From positions 310,001 through 374,000 of the forward strand of contig CAVOTH010000004.1 in assembly GCA_963699085.1 (NCBI GenBank): a stretch of DNA of 64,000 bases, in the 5' to 3' direction. Shown in pieces: positions 9,001 through 17,352 of this stretch. This DNA is from Bog-756 sp963699085 (lineage in GTDB: Bacteria; Actinomycetota; Acidimicrobiia; Acidimicrobiales; RAAP-2). The position numbers and the translations under genes were made by a program. Every line of letters begins with the position of its first letter. The first letter of the stretch is position 1. The notes beneath the pieces were generated by a model. The model was not told the DNA's origin, ran no database searches, and was given only the letters and a program-made list of their open reading frames with translations.

Positions 9001-10587
9001 ATGAGGTTCCGGACCAGCTTCCACCAGGCCGATTCACTCCGATATCGCAGTGGGGGTGGGGCGTGGGACGTGCCCCCGCTCGACCGACTACTGGCAACAC
9101 CGCGGCTGTCCTCGGCTCCCGCGGTCATCGACGGGGATGTCGTGCTCGACCACGCCACGCTCGACGCGCTGGCCTCCTCGGTGGCCGGCGGTCTCCGTGC
9201 CATGGGCGTCCGACACCGGGACGTGGTGGCCTGGCAGCTCCCCAACTGGTGGGAAGCAGTCGTGCTCTTCCACGCATGTTGGCGCAGCGGGGCGATAGCG
9301 GCCCCGATCCACCATCAGGTCGGTTCGGCCGAGGTCGACCGGATCCTGGGTGAGCTCGACCCCGCGGTCCTCCTGTCGGCCGGAGGCCTCCCGTTGGCCG
9401 ACGCCGCCCGATCACGACCGGTGATCGGCGTACGCACCGGCGACCCCCGTTTCGATGCGCTCCTGGCCGGCAGACCGGTGGTCGGAGGCACCGCCCGCGG
9501 GGCGGACGTGGCGGCGATCCTGTTCACTTCGGGATCGACGGGCAATCCCAAGGCAGTGCTGCACAGCCACCGGGGCCTGTCCTGCAAGGCCACGAGCATG
9601 GCCGACGCCCATGGACTCAACCCGGACGACGTCGCCCTCATGCCGTCTCCGCTCGCCCACATCTCGGGCCTACTCAACTCGGTGCTCGTCCCCGGCGCCG
9701 CCGGAATGCCGGTCGTGCTCATGGAGAAATGGGACGCCGAGCGGGCGGCCGACCTCGCCGGCCGCCACCGGGCCAGCTTCATGATCGGTCCACCCACCAT
9801 CTTCCTGTCACTGATGGACGTGCCCGGCTACCGCCGCCAGGTCGAGCACCTGCGGATCGTGTCGTGCGGGGCCATGGGGGTGACACCGGAGTTCATCGAC
9901 TCCGCCCGCGAGGGGCTCGGGGCGTTGGTGAAGCGCACCTACGGGTCGACCGAGGCCCCGACGGTGACCACCAGTGCCTGGTGGGACTCGGCGGACAAGG
10001 CGCGGGACACCGACGGCCACTCGGTGGGCGGTGCGGTGATCCGAGTCGTCGACCCCGTCACCGACCGGCCCGTCGATCCCGGGGTCCGGGGAGAGGTCCA
10101 GGTGCGCGGCCCCGAACTGTTCATCGGCTACGGGGACGTGTCCCAGACCCGTGAGGCGGTGCGACGGGGATGGTTCGCCACCGGTGACATCGGCACCCTC
10201 GACGGCGACGGGTGGCTGACCATCGGTGGGCGGATCAAGGAGCTGATCATCCGGGGCGGCGAGAACATCGCCTCGGCCGAGGTCGAGCGGGTCCTCGAGC
10301 AGCACCCGGGAATCCGTCAGGCGGTGGTGGTGGGCCGGCCGGACGACCGCTTCGGCGAACGGGTGGCCGCCTTCGTGGTCGCCGACCGGGAGGTGGACGT
10401 CGCCGTCTGCCGCCAGTGGTTCGCCGACCAGGGGGTGGCCAAGTTCAAGACGCCGGAGTACGTCGTGCACGTGGACGAGATCCCCGTCCTGGGCGTCGGC
10501 AAGCCGGATCGGCCCGAGCTGAAACGGCGCGCCGAGAAACTGCCCGACACCCCGGCCGACCGGGTCCGGGAGAGCCAGAGGTCGTGA
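9001..10587 (+). CDS. AMP-dependent acyl-CoA synthetase/ligase
   Basis: A 528-residue ANL-superfamily ligase activating a carboxylic acid through an acyl-adenylate to its CoA thioester. The P-loop-like motif FTSGSTGNPKAVLHSH lies near residue 180. GSTEAPTVTTS, the hinge GDIGTLDGDGWLTIGGRIKE and the ENIASAEVERVLE block follow, and the C-terminal lysine region is PVLGVGKPDR. The ATG at 9001 has only a weak ribosome-binding site, so the start could be revised. The 287-base gap upstream (8714-9000) has TAGAGT at 8858-8863 and no other feature I can name. The stop overlaps the next oxidoreductase by four bases. Confidence 0.9.
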   Translation: MRFRTSFHQADSLRYRSGGGAWDVPPLDRLLATPRLSSAPAVIDGDVVLDHATLDALASSVAGGLRAMGVRHRDVVAWQLPNWWEAVVLFHACWRSGAIAAPIHHQVGSAEVDRILGELDPAVLLSAGGLPLADAARSRPVIGVRTGDPRFDALLAGRPVVGGTARGADVAAILFTSGSTGNPKAVLHSHRGLSCKATSMADAHGLNPDDVALMPSPLAHISGLLNSVLVPGAAGMPVVLMEKWDAERAADLAGRHRASFMIGPPTIFLSLMDVPGYRRQVEHLRIVSCGAMGVTPEFIDSAREGLGALVKRTYGSTEAPTVTTSAWWDSADKARDTDGHSVGGAVIRVVDPVTDRPVDPGVRGEVQVRGPELFIGYGDVSQTREAVRRGWFATGDIGTLDGDGWLTIGGRIKELIIRGGENIASAEVERVLEQHPGIRQAVVVGRPDDRFGERVAAFVVADREVDVAVCRQWFADQGVAKFKTPEYVVHVDEIPVLGVGKPDRPELKRRAEKLPDTPADRVRESQRS

Positions 10588-11576
10588 CCCTCCGGATCGG
10601 GATCCTCGGCGCCGCCCGGATTGCCCCCGCTGCCTGCATCCGGCCAGCCCGTGCCGTCGACGGTGTCGAGGTGGTGGCGGTGGCGGCCCGAGACATGGGT
10701 CGGGCCCGCGCCTATGCCGCCAAGCACGGCATTCCGCGGGTGCACGAGGGCTACCGTCAGCTACTGGACGACCCCGGGATCGACGCCGTCTACAACCCGC
10801 TACCCAACGGGCTCCATGGTGTCTGGACGCGGCGGGCCATGGAGTCCGGCAAGCACGTGCTGTGTGAGAAGCCGTTCACGGCCAATGCCGACGAGGCGGA
10901 CGTGGTGGCCACACAGGTCGAGCGCGGGGACCGGGTGGTGATGGAGGCCTTCCACTACCGCTACCACCCGATGCTGCTGCGTGCACTCGACATCCTGCGG
11001 AGCGGGGAGCTCGGAATCCTCGAACGGGTGGACACGGCGATGTGCATACCGCTCCCCATGCCCCGCGACATCCGCTACCGGGCCGATCTGGCCGGGGGGG
11101 CCACCATGGACATCGGCTGTTACGCCGTGCACCTGTGGCGGACCCTCGCCGGCGATGAGCCGACCGTGGTCCGGGCCCGGGCGAAACTCATGTCTGCAGA
11201 GGTTGACCGGGCGCTGTCGGCCTCCCTGCACACCGGAGCGGGGATCGATGGTGGGCTCGAATGTTCGCTCCTGTCGTCGAAGGTGCTCCGGCTGCACGCC
11301 CGGGTCATCGGGAGCGAGGGCACCATGACCCTGTTCAATCCGCTGGGCCCCCATGTCGTGAACCGGACGACGGTGATGGTCGGGCGCACCCGGAGGGTCG
11401 AGCACGCCGAACGGACCCACACCTATACCTTTCAGATGAGGGCCTTCCGGGACGCCGTGGAGTCCGGACTCCCATTCCCCACTACGGCCCGCGACGCCGT
11501 GGCCAACATGGCCGTGGTCGACGCCCTCTACCGGGCGGCGGGGATGTCACCCCGGGAGCCGACGCCCGCTGCCTGA
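10584..11576 (+). CDS. Gfo/Idh/MocA family NAD(P)-dependent oxidoreductase
   Basis: A 330-residue oxidoreductase with an N-terminal Rossmann domain (RIGILGAARIAPAA) and the family signature in HVLCEKPFTANADEA, whose EKP lysine is conserved. The C-terminal domain contains MDIGCYAVHLWRTLAGDEP, as in dimeric-dihydrodiol/xylose dehydrogenase-like members. The GTG start at 10584 overlaps the acyl-CoA ligase stop (GTGA). Such tight coupling between a ligase and a Gfo/Idh/MocA enzyme suggests the dehydrogenase acts on the same substrate or a glycoside or alcohol precursor. The exact reaction is unknown. Confidence 0.88.
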   Translation: MTLRIGILGAARIAPAACIRPARAVDGVEVVAVAARDMGRARAYAAKHGIPRVHEGYRQLLDDPGIDAVYNPLPNGLHGVWTRRAMESGKHVLCEKPFTANADEADVVATQVERGDRVVMEAFHYRYHPMLLRALDILRSGELGILERVDTAMCIPLPMPRDIRYRADLAGGATMDIGCYAVHLWRTLAGDEPTVVRARAKLMSAEVDRALSASLHTGAGIDGGLECSLLSSKVLRLHARVIGSEGTMTLFNPLGPHVVNRTTVMVGRTRRVEHAERTHTYTFQMRAFRDAVESGLPFPTTARDAVANMAVVDALYRAAGMSPREPTPAA

Positions 11577-11603
11577 ACGGCGTCCGCTCAGCGCACCGGT
11601 GCG

Positions 11604-13514
11604 TCAGTGGCAGTGATCGGGAGGCGGAAGGTCGAGCGTCGGATTCCGGTCGAAGAAGCCGCTGGCCACAAGGTGGAATCCGCAGTATTCGACCGGCATG
11701 ACCGGCCAGTCCTCGGGTCGGGGCGAGTGGGTCACCCCGAAGGTGTGCCACACCACGATCTCGGACGCCAACAGCGACCGGTCGGCCGACGTCCACTCCG
11801 GTAGCCCCGAACCGCCGGCGTGCTGATTGGGGTAGTCGCCCGCCGGACGCCGCTCGTCGGGCCGGTACGGCGTGACCCACAGGTTGTGGCGGGCGAATCC
11901 GGCCCGGCGTCCGATGCTCGAGTCAGGGTCGGCCAGCAGAGTCGGGGTCGGACCGGGGACGAGTTTGTAGGCCACGGGCTGGCCCAGTGCGTTGGTGTGG
12001 TCGGGATTGACCAGTCGCCAGTGGCGGCCCGATGCGGCGTCCACGTCCCGTTGGGCGGCCTCCTCGGATTCGAAGCGGTCGATCCGTCGCCCGATGGCGT
12101 TGCCGAGGGGATTGTCCGGGCCGACGGCCTGGCCGGCGAAGGACACCTCGTGCACCTCGTTGACCGGCCCGTCGACGGCGGTGTCGAGCCGGGCGCAGAA
12201 GAGGTGCTGATGGATGGGTGCGGCCAGGCCGGGGGCCACCACCGTCCCGTGGGTGGTGGTTCCGCCGACCGGGATCCCCTTGGTCGACATGATCCCGGTC
12301 AGCTTGACCTCGAGCTGCACGGTCCCGTCCAGATAGAAGTACCAGAAGAAGCCGTACTCGTAGTTGCCTACGGTGGCGATGGAGGAGACCACCAGGCGAC
12401 GGGACCGGCGTACCTCGGTCCGGTCGGTGGACATGTCGGTGTGCTTCCACAGGATCCCGTAGTCCTCCTCGTGGATGCACACCGCGTGCTCGAGCACATA
12501 GGGCTTGCCGTGCTCGCTGGCGAACACGGCGTCGAGGTAGGTGATGTCGCCGAGGCAGTCGCAACCCTCGGTGAGCGAGTTGGCCATCCGTCCGAGGCCC
12601 CACTCGCCGACATCGAATGCGTTCTTCCAGTTGTGCATGGGGTCCGGGTCGCCGTAGGGAACCACCATCTCGCTGATGGCGGCCCGGTGGAGGATCGTCC
12701 GGACCGCACCGGTCGATTCGTCGACCCAGCCGACGTCGTGGAGGACCAGACCCTCGAGCGGTGTCATGGACACCCGCAACGTCCAGTGCTGCCAGGTCAA
12801 CAGGTTCCCGTCCAGCACGAAGCTCACGCCATCGGGTTGGGTGACCTGGAGGGCCCGCAGGTCGGCCCGCAGTGGCTGGTTGTGCTCGGGCAGGTAGCTT
12901 CCCCGGCCAGGGGCGAGGGGCACCACCCCGTAGTCGGCCACGTCGAGGACGATCCCCCGGGCCGCGTCCACCGTTGCCACCACACCCTCCACCGGTCGGG
13001 CGTAGCCGTTGTCGGACGGCTCCTCGCGGTAGTAGCTGAGGCAGCGGGTGATCCGGCGCCCCCGTTCCACCTCCCGGTCGAAGTTGCCGGTCGGCCACGG
13101 GTCGATCTGGACCCGGTCGATGTCGGTGATCCCGCGGCGCTCCATGGCCGCCAACCAGTCAGGGTCGGCCTTCAGCGCCAGGATCGAACGGTAGGCATCG
13201 TCAAAGAGCAGGGCCGGGCGCACGTCGTCACGCTCGGTCCACTCGACCAGGTCGCCGTCCGGCACAGTGACGGTGGCCTCGACGACGGCCGCCTCGGGCC
13301 CGGGGAGCACCACCAGGTGGATCCGACGGGCGAGCCGCTCTCCGGCGAGATACGCGCGCATCGCCGCCCGGTCGGGCTCGTCTACGGCGACGGTGGCGAA
13401 CAGGGCGTCGTCGGGGACCCGTCCGCTCCTCCTGACCGAGTCCACCGCCATGCGGACCTCGTCGGCGGTAAGCGGGTCGTGCGGATGGGCCGTCCTCGTC
13501 GACGGGTCGGTCAC
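11604..13514 (-). CDS. Primary-amine oxidase (copper/topaquinone amine oxidase)
   Basis: A 636-residue copper amine oxidase, which converts a primary amine plus O2 to aldehyde, ammonia and H2O2. The topaquinone precursor is Tyr385 in VGNYEYG. The catalytic base is the aspartate in AFDVGEWGLG (about 301). The copper ligands are HQH (435 and 437) and the histidine in THSPRPEDW (596). No signal peptide is visible, so it is probably cytoplasmic, like other actinobacterial members. GTG 13514 lies eight bases after GGAGGAG; GTG 13523 is less well placed. A TAGCCT hexamer lies at 13566-13561 on the minus strand. It stands alone between two catabolic operons. Confidence 0.93.
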   Translation of the reverse strand: MTDPSTRTAHPHDPLTADEVRMAVDSVRRSGRVPDDALFATVAVDEPDRAAMRAYLAGERLARRIHLVVLPGPEAAVVEATVTVPDGDLVEWTERDDVRPALLFDDAYRSILALKADPDWLAAMERRGITDIDRVQIDPWPTGNFDREVERGRRITRCLSYYREEPSDNGYARPVEGVVATVDAARGIVLDVADYGVVPLAPGRGSYLPEHNQPLRADLRALQVTQPDGVSFVLDGNLLTWQHWTLRVSMTPLEGLVLHDVGWVDESTGAVRTILHRAAISEMVVPYGDPDPMHNWKNAFDVGEWGLGRMANSLTEGCDCLGDITYLDAVFASEHGKPYVLEHAVCIHEEDYGILWKHTDMSTDRTEVRRSRRLVVSSIATVGNYEYGFFWYFYLDGTVQLEVKLTGIMSTKGIPVGGTTTHGTVVAPGLAAPIHQHLFCARLDTAVDGPVNEVHEVSFAGQAVGPDNPLGNAIGRRIDRFESEEAAQRDVDAASGRHWRLVNPDHTNALGQPVAYKLVPGPTPTLLADPDSSIGRRAGFARHNLWVTPYRPDERRPAGDYPNQHAGGSGLPEWTSADRSLLASEIVVWHTFGVTHSPRPEDWPVMPVEYCGFHLVASGFFDRNPTLDLPPPDHCH

Positions 13515-13599
13515 GGCGTGCACTCCTCCTGGGCGGGCATCCCCCTGGCCCCGTCGGCGCAGGCTAGCCCGGGATCCGGCCCCGACCCTTCCGCGGCGG

Positions 13600-13605
13600 T
13601 AGTGT
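13600..13605 (+). promoter_or_regulatory. Candidate -10 element (TAGTGT) of the ferredoxin/acyl-CoA dehydrogenase operon
   Basis: TAGTGT is followed by exactly seven bases and an ATG at 13613. This is the spacing expected of a leaderless actinobacterial transcript beginning at that ATG. No convincing -35 element was seen. Confidence 0.45.
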
Positions 13606-13612
13606 CCCGGCG

Positions 13613-13669
13613 ATGCCTGACGACCTGTCTGCCTGCAGCCGGACCCCCACCGGTACCGGTCCGTCATGA
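13613..13669 (+). CDS. Possible 18-residue leader peptide, coupled to ferredoxin
   Basis: The short reading frame encodes MPDDLSACSRTPTGTGPS and ends in TGA at 13667-13669. That stop overlaps the ferredoxin ATG at 13666 (ATGA). The start codon lies seven bases after a TAGTGT hexamer, so the peptide could be translated from a leaderless mRNA and bring ribosomes to the ferredoxin, which has no obvious Shine-Dalgarno of its own. It contains one cysteine and several Thr, Pro and Gly residues. Short leaderless frames of this kind are known in mycobacteria; whether this one is translated is unproven. Confidence 0.4.
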   Translation: MPDDLSACSRTPTGTGPS

Positions 13670-13896
13670 CCACGGTCAGGGTCACCGTCGACCGCGATCG
13701 CTGTATCGGTTCGGGCAACTGCGTGTACTGGGCCCCGGCGAGTTTCGAGCTCGACGACGATGGGCTGTCGGTGCCGGTCGTTCCGGCGGTCGACACCGTC
13801 GAGGTGCTCCGGGTGGCGGCAGAAGGCTGCCCGACCCGGGCCATCACCCTCGAGGTGACCGACGCGGTCACGGCGCCCGACGACGGGGAGGGGTAG
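13666..13896 (+). CDS. Ferredoxin, 3Fe-4S type
   Basis: A 76-residue ferredoxin. The cluster ligands are in DRCIGSGNCVYWAP (C-x5-C) and the later AAEGCPTRAI. The missing middle cysteine of the usual CxxCxxC spacing indicates a 3Fe-4S rather than 4Fe-4S cluster. This type classically donates electrons to cytochrome P450s in Actinobacteria. No P450 is directly adjacent, but two are in the window (7514-8713 and 58518-59774). The gene begins within the stop of a tiny upstream frame and is followed five bases later by the double-length acyl-CoA dehydrogenase. Confidence 0.92.
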   Translation: MTTVRVTVDRDRCIGSGNCVYWAPASFELDDDGLSVPVVPAVDTVEVLRVAAEGCPTRAITLEVTDAVTAPDDGEG

Positions 13897-13901
13897 GGCC
13901 G

Positions 13902-16166
13902 GTGCCGATCCCACTGACCGACGAGCACGAGGAGCTCCGGCGCTCGGCGTCCCGGTTCCTGGCCAGCCACAGTGGTCCGGAGGTGGCCCGGGCGCTGCTC
14001 GACGTCGAGGTGGAGGAGCTCCAACCGGTGTGGACGGCCATGGCCGACGCCGGATGGCCGGGGATCCATCTGCCGGAGGCCCATGGAGGCCAGGGGTTCG
14101 GACTACTCGAGTTGGCGGTGATCCTCGAGGAGACCGGCTGGGCGATGTCGCCAGGCCCCCTACTGCCCACGGCGGCGGTGTCGGCACTCTGCTCCCGCTA
14201 TCTGCCCCCGGACGAGGCGGCGCGGAAGCTGCCGGGCCTGGTCGACGGGACGACTCCGGCTGCGGTGTACCTGGGGGAGGAGAGCCTGGAGGTGGTGGAC
14301 CGGATGTCCGACGGTGCCATCACCGTGTCGGGCACGCTGCGCCCGGTACTCGGCCTCGGAACCGCCGGGGTGGTCCTGGTTCCGGCTGCTGACGGCGACG
14401 GCACCGTCGACTGGTGCCTGCTCGACGTGGGCGTCGACGGTCCGGTCCGGGCCGTGCCACTTCCGAGCGTCGATGCCACCCGACGGGTCGGCGAGGTAGC
14501 GGTGGATGCCCAGGTGGTGCCGCGGGAGCGCCAGCTGTCGGGCCTACCGGCGCGTCGGGTCGGTGACGTCGTGATGGCCCTCATGGCAGCCGAGCACGCC
14601 GGTGGGGCCAGATGGTGCCTGGAGACGGCCACCGAGTACGCCAAGGTGCGGGTCCAGTTCGGCCGGCCCATCGGCCAGTTCCAGGCGGTCAAGCACCGGG
14701 CCGCCGACATGGCCGTGCGGGTGGACCAGATGACCGCCGTGGCGTGGGACGCGGTGATGGCCGTCGACGCCGTCCTGCGGGACGACGGGGACAGCGGGAA
14801 CGTCGGGGGCACGACACCGGACGAGGGAGTGGTGCTGGCTGTCGCCACGGCCGCCGTCCTGGCCCTCGACGGTTACGTGACCTGCGCCCAGGACTGTCTC
14901 CAACTGCTCGGGGGGATCGGGTTCACCTGGGAGCACGACCTGCACCTCTACCTGAAGCGGGCCCTGGCCGACCGGCAGTTGCTCGGAGGGAGCGATGCCT
15001 ACCGGCTGCAGTTGGCCGCCGCAGCTGCTGGTGGCGCACGGCGCGAGCTCTCCGCCGACCTGCCCGAGGGAGCCGACCGGTGGCGGACCGAGCTCGCTCC
15101 CCTGGTCGCCGAATTGACCGCCGTGGAAGGCGACGACCGCCGCCGGCTGCTGGTCGACTCCGGAATGGTCGCCCCGCACTGGCCCGCGCCCTGGGGCAGG
15201 GACGCGGGAGCGGTCGAGCAGGTGGTCATCGACGAGGTGCTGGGAGCAGCCGGAGTCCATCGCCCCCACCTCGGGATCGGGGCGTGGGTCCTTCCCGTCC
15301 TCATCGCCGCCGGCAGCCAGGAGCAGCAGGATCGCTGGGTCGGCCCGACGATGATGGGCGAGATCTCCTGGTGCCAGTTGTTCTCCGAACCCGGTGCCGG
15401 ATCGGACCTGGCGGCGCTGTCGACCCGGGCCGAGCGGGTGGACGGCGGTTGGGCGCTGACCGGGCAGAAGGTGTGGACCTCCATGGCCCAGGCGTCCCGG
15501 TGGGGGATCTGCCTGGCCCGGACCGACCCGGACGTTGCGAAGCACGCCGGAATCACCTACTTCATCGTGGACATGACCTCGCCCGGGATCGATGTGCGCC
15601 CACTGCGCGAGTTGACCGGAGCGGCGATGTTCAACGAGGTCTTCTTCGACGATGTGTTCGTTCCCGACGACTGCGTCATCGGTGAGGTGAACCGGGGGTG
15701 GGGCCTCGCCCGGATGACCCTGGCCAACGAGCGGGTGTCCATCTCCTCGGGTGCCACCTTCGGGACCGGAGTCGAGTCGCTGGTGCGCCAGGCGGCGCGG
15801 AAGGTCGGGACCGTGCCGGACTCCATGTCGCTCCGGTTGGGTGAGCTACTGGCCGAGGCGCAGTCGCTCCGGCTCATGACCCACCGGTCGGGGCTGCGCT
15901 CGTTGGCCGGTGCCGACCCCGGTCCCGGCTCGAGCCTGCGCAAGCTCCTGGGTGCCGAGCACGAGCAACGGGTCCAGGAGCTCGGCCTGATCATGATGGG
16001 CGGCGAGGGGGCCGTTGCCGAGGGTCGGGCCGGCCGCTGGTCGCAGGGCGCGTTGGTGACCCGGTGCCTCACCATCGCCGGGGGTACCAGCGAAGTCCAG
16101 CGCAACGTGATCGGTGAGCGGATCCTCGGCCTGCCCCGCGACCTCGAACCGGAGGAGTTCCGATGA
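13902..16166 (+). CDS. Double-domain acyl-CoA dehydrogenase (FadE34-like fusion)
   Basis: 754 residues, twice the usual length: two acyl-CoA dehydrogenase units fused head to tail. The first (about 1-375) has EYAKVRVQFGRPIGQFQAVK and LLGGIGFTWEHDLHLYLKRA but lacks the canonical mid-domain FAD motif. The second (about 390-754) has WCQLFSEPGAGSDLAALSTR, LTGQKVWTSMAQASRW and the C-terminal AGGTSEVQRNVIGERILG. FadE34-type enzymes of steroid-degrading Actinobacteria have this architecture, equivalent to an alpha2beta2 enzyme fused into one chain. GTG 13902 is eight bases after GGGGAGGGG. The stop overlaps the SDR start by four bases. Likely dehydrogenates a bulky acyl-CoA, perhaps a steroid side chain. 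Confidence 0.9.
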   Translation: MPIPLTDEHEELRRSASRFLASHSGPEVARALLDVEVEELQPVWTAMADAGWPGIHLPEAHGGQGFGLLELAVILEETGWAMSPGPLLPTAAVSALCSRYLPPDEAARKLPGLVDGTTPAAVYLGEESLEVVDRMSDGAITVSGTLRPVLGLGTAGVVLVPAADGDGTVDWCLLDVGVDGPVRAVPLPSVDATRRVGEVAVDAQVVPRERQLSGLPARRVGDVVMALMAAEHAGGARWCLETATEYAKVRVQFGRPIGQFQAVKHRAADMAVRVDQMTAVAWDAVMAVDAVLRDDGDSGNVGGTTPDEGVVLAVATAAVLALDGYVTCAQDCLQLLGGIGFTWEHDLHLYLKRALADRQLLGGSDAYRLQLAAAAAGGARRELSADLPEGADRWRTELAPLVAELTAVEGDDRRRLLVDSGMVAPHWPAPWGRDAGAVEQVVIDEVLGAAGVHRPHLGIGAWVLPVLIAAGSQEQQDRWVGPTMMGEISWCQLFSEPGAGSDLAALSTRAERVDGGWALTGQKVWTSMAQASRWGICLARTDPDVAKHAGITYFIVDMTSPGIDVRPLRELTGAAMFNEVFFDDVFVPDDCVIGEVNRGWGLARMTLANERVSISSGATFGTGVESLVRQAARKVGTVPDSMSLRLGELLAEAQSLRLMTHRSGLRSLAGADPGPGSSLRKLLGAEHEQRVQELGLIMMGGEGAVAEGRAGRWSQGALVTRCLTIAGGTSEVQRNVIGERILGLPRDLEPEEFR

Positions 16167-16939
16167 CCGGTCGCTCGGGAGCGAACCCGGCCGAGCGCTT
16201 CGATCTGACCGGCCGGGTGGTCCTGGTCACCGGCGGCAGCCGGGGACTGGGCCGCGCCATGGCTCTCGGATTCGCCGACGCCGGGGCCGACGTCGTGGTG
16301 GCCAGCCGCAAACTCGATGCCTGCCTGGAAGTGGCCGCCGAGATCGAGTCCCGGGGCCGCCGGGCCTTGGCGGTGGCCGTCAACGTCAGCCGCTGGGATG
16401 AGCTCGACGGCCTCGTGGCGCAGGCCTACGACAGGTTCGGGCGGATCGACGTACTGGTCAACAACGCCGGGATGTCCCTCCTGTACGCCGACCTGGCCGA
16501 CGTGGACGAGGCGATGTGGGACAAGGTGGTGGGACTCAACCTGAAGGGGCCGTTCCGCCTCACCGCGTTGGTGGCGCCGCGGATGGTGTCCGACGGCGGC
16601 GGCTCGATCATCAACGTGTCGAGTACCGGCTCGATCCGTCCGGCGCCGTTCATGCTCCCCTATGACGCAGCCAAGGCGGGCCTCAACGCCCTCACCGTCG
16701 GATTCGCCCACGCCTACGGTCCCACGGTGCGGGTCAACTGCATCATGGCCGGTCCGTTCTTCACCGACGTGACCAAGGAGTGGGACCTCGAGGCCTTCGA
16801 CGTCGAGGTGCGCCGCCGCCACGCGCTCGGCCGGGGCGGCCAGCCCGACGAAGTGGTCGGCGCCGCCCTCTATTTCGCCTCCGATGCCTCGAGCTATACG
16901 ACCGGCGCCGTGCTGCGCGTCGACGGTGGGATCCCCTGA
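16163..16939 (+). CDS. Short-chain dehydrogenase/reductase (SDR)
   Basis: A 258-residue classical SDR with the NAD(P)-binding TGGSRGLG motif, NNAG, the catalytic serine in NVSSTGSIRP and the YDAAK active-site Tyr/Lys pair, ending in ASSYTTGAVLRVDGGIP. It oxidises or reduces an alcohol/ketone, probably a 3-hydroxyacyl-CoA or ring hydroxyl given its position. ATG 16163 overlaps the acyl-CoA dehydrogenase stop (ATGA), making it the last gene of the ferredoxin operon. Confidence 0.92.
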   Translation: MTGRSGANPAERFDLTGRVVLVTGGSRGLGRAMALGFADAGADVVVASRKLDACLEVAAEIESRGRRALAVAVNVSRWDELDGLVAQAYDRFGRIDVLVNNAGMSLLYADLADVDEAMWDKVVGLNLKGPFRLTALVAPRMVSDGGGSIINVSSTGSIRPAPFMLPYDAAKAGLNALTVGFAHAYGPTVRVNCIMAGPFFTDVTKEWDLEAFDVEVRRRHALGRGGQPDEVVGAALYFASDASSYTTGAVLRVDGGIP

Positions 16940-16959
16940 CAGGCTGTCGACGGCCGCCT

Positions 16960-16978
16960 GGCCCGGCCATAGCGGGCC
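16960..16978. terminator. Candidate bidirectional terminator hairpin
   Basis: GGCCCG (16960-16965) and CGGGCC (16973-16978) form a 6-bp stem with a 7-base loop in the 38-base gap between the convergent SDR and VOC genes, abutting the VOC stop codon. There is no U-run; the call rests on position and pairing only. Confidence 0.35.
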
Positions 16979-17352
16979 TACCGGATGGCCTGCCCTCGCT
17001 CCTGTTGGATTTCTATGGTGTTGCCGGCGGGGTCGGCGAACCAGATCTGCACGACCGGGCCCTGGGAACCGCGCACGTAGGGGATGCCGTCGCGCTCGAG
17101 TTCGGCGATTGCCGCGTCGAGATCGTCGACGGCGAAGCACACATGGGGACCGGTAGGTTGGATCAGGTCCGCCCCGGCGTCGGCGTCCACCAGGTGGATC
17201 TGCACGTCACCGGCGGCGAACCAGTGCCCGTCCACCTGGATGGGCGGACGGTGCTCGTCGGTGAGTTGCAGCAGGCCTCGGTAGAAGTCGACGCAGTCGT
17301 CGAGGCGCCCCTCGACATTGAAGCTGTGGTGGAGCGTCCGGGTGACGTTCAC
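16978..17352 (-). CDS. VOC superfamily protein
   Basis: A 124-residue VOC protein. HHSFNVEGRLDDCVDFYRGL is the first module, GPHVCFAVDDLDAAIAELER the second, and WFADPAGNTIEIQQE the closing strand with a metal-ligand-type glutamate. It could be a lactoylglutathione-lyase-like or dioxygenase-like enzyme; nothing fixes the substrate. The GTG at 17352 overlaps the stop of the preceding Gfo/Idh/MocA gene by four bases; an alternative GTG lies at 17361. The two were probably translated together. Confidence 0.82.
   Translation of the reverse strand: MNVTRTLHHSFNVEGRLDDCVDFYRGLLQLTDEHRPPIQVDGHWFAAGDVQIHLVDADAGADLIQPTGPHVCFAVDDLDAAIAELERDGIPYVRGSQGPVVQIWFADPAGNTIEIQQERGQAIR

Noticed and set aside
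11592..11603. CGCACCGGTGCG palindrome between convergent genes as terminator
   Set aside because: It has no loop and no U-run; too weak to annotate.
11820..13900. Very long plus-strand open frame running into the fused acyl-CoA dehydrogenase
   Set aside because: Upstream of 13902 it is antisense to the amine oxidase; the dehydrogenase has its own ribosome-binding site and GTG.
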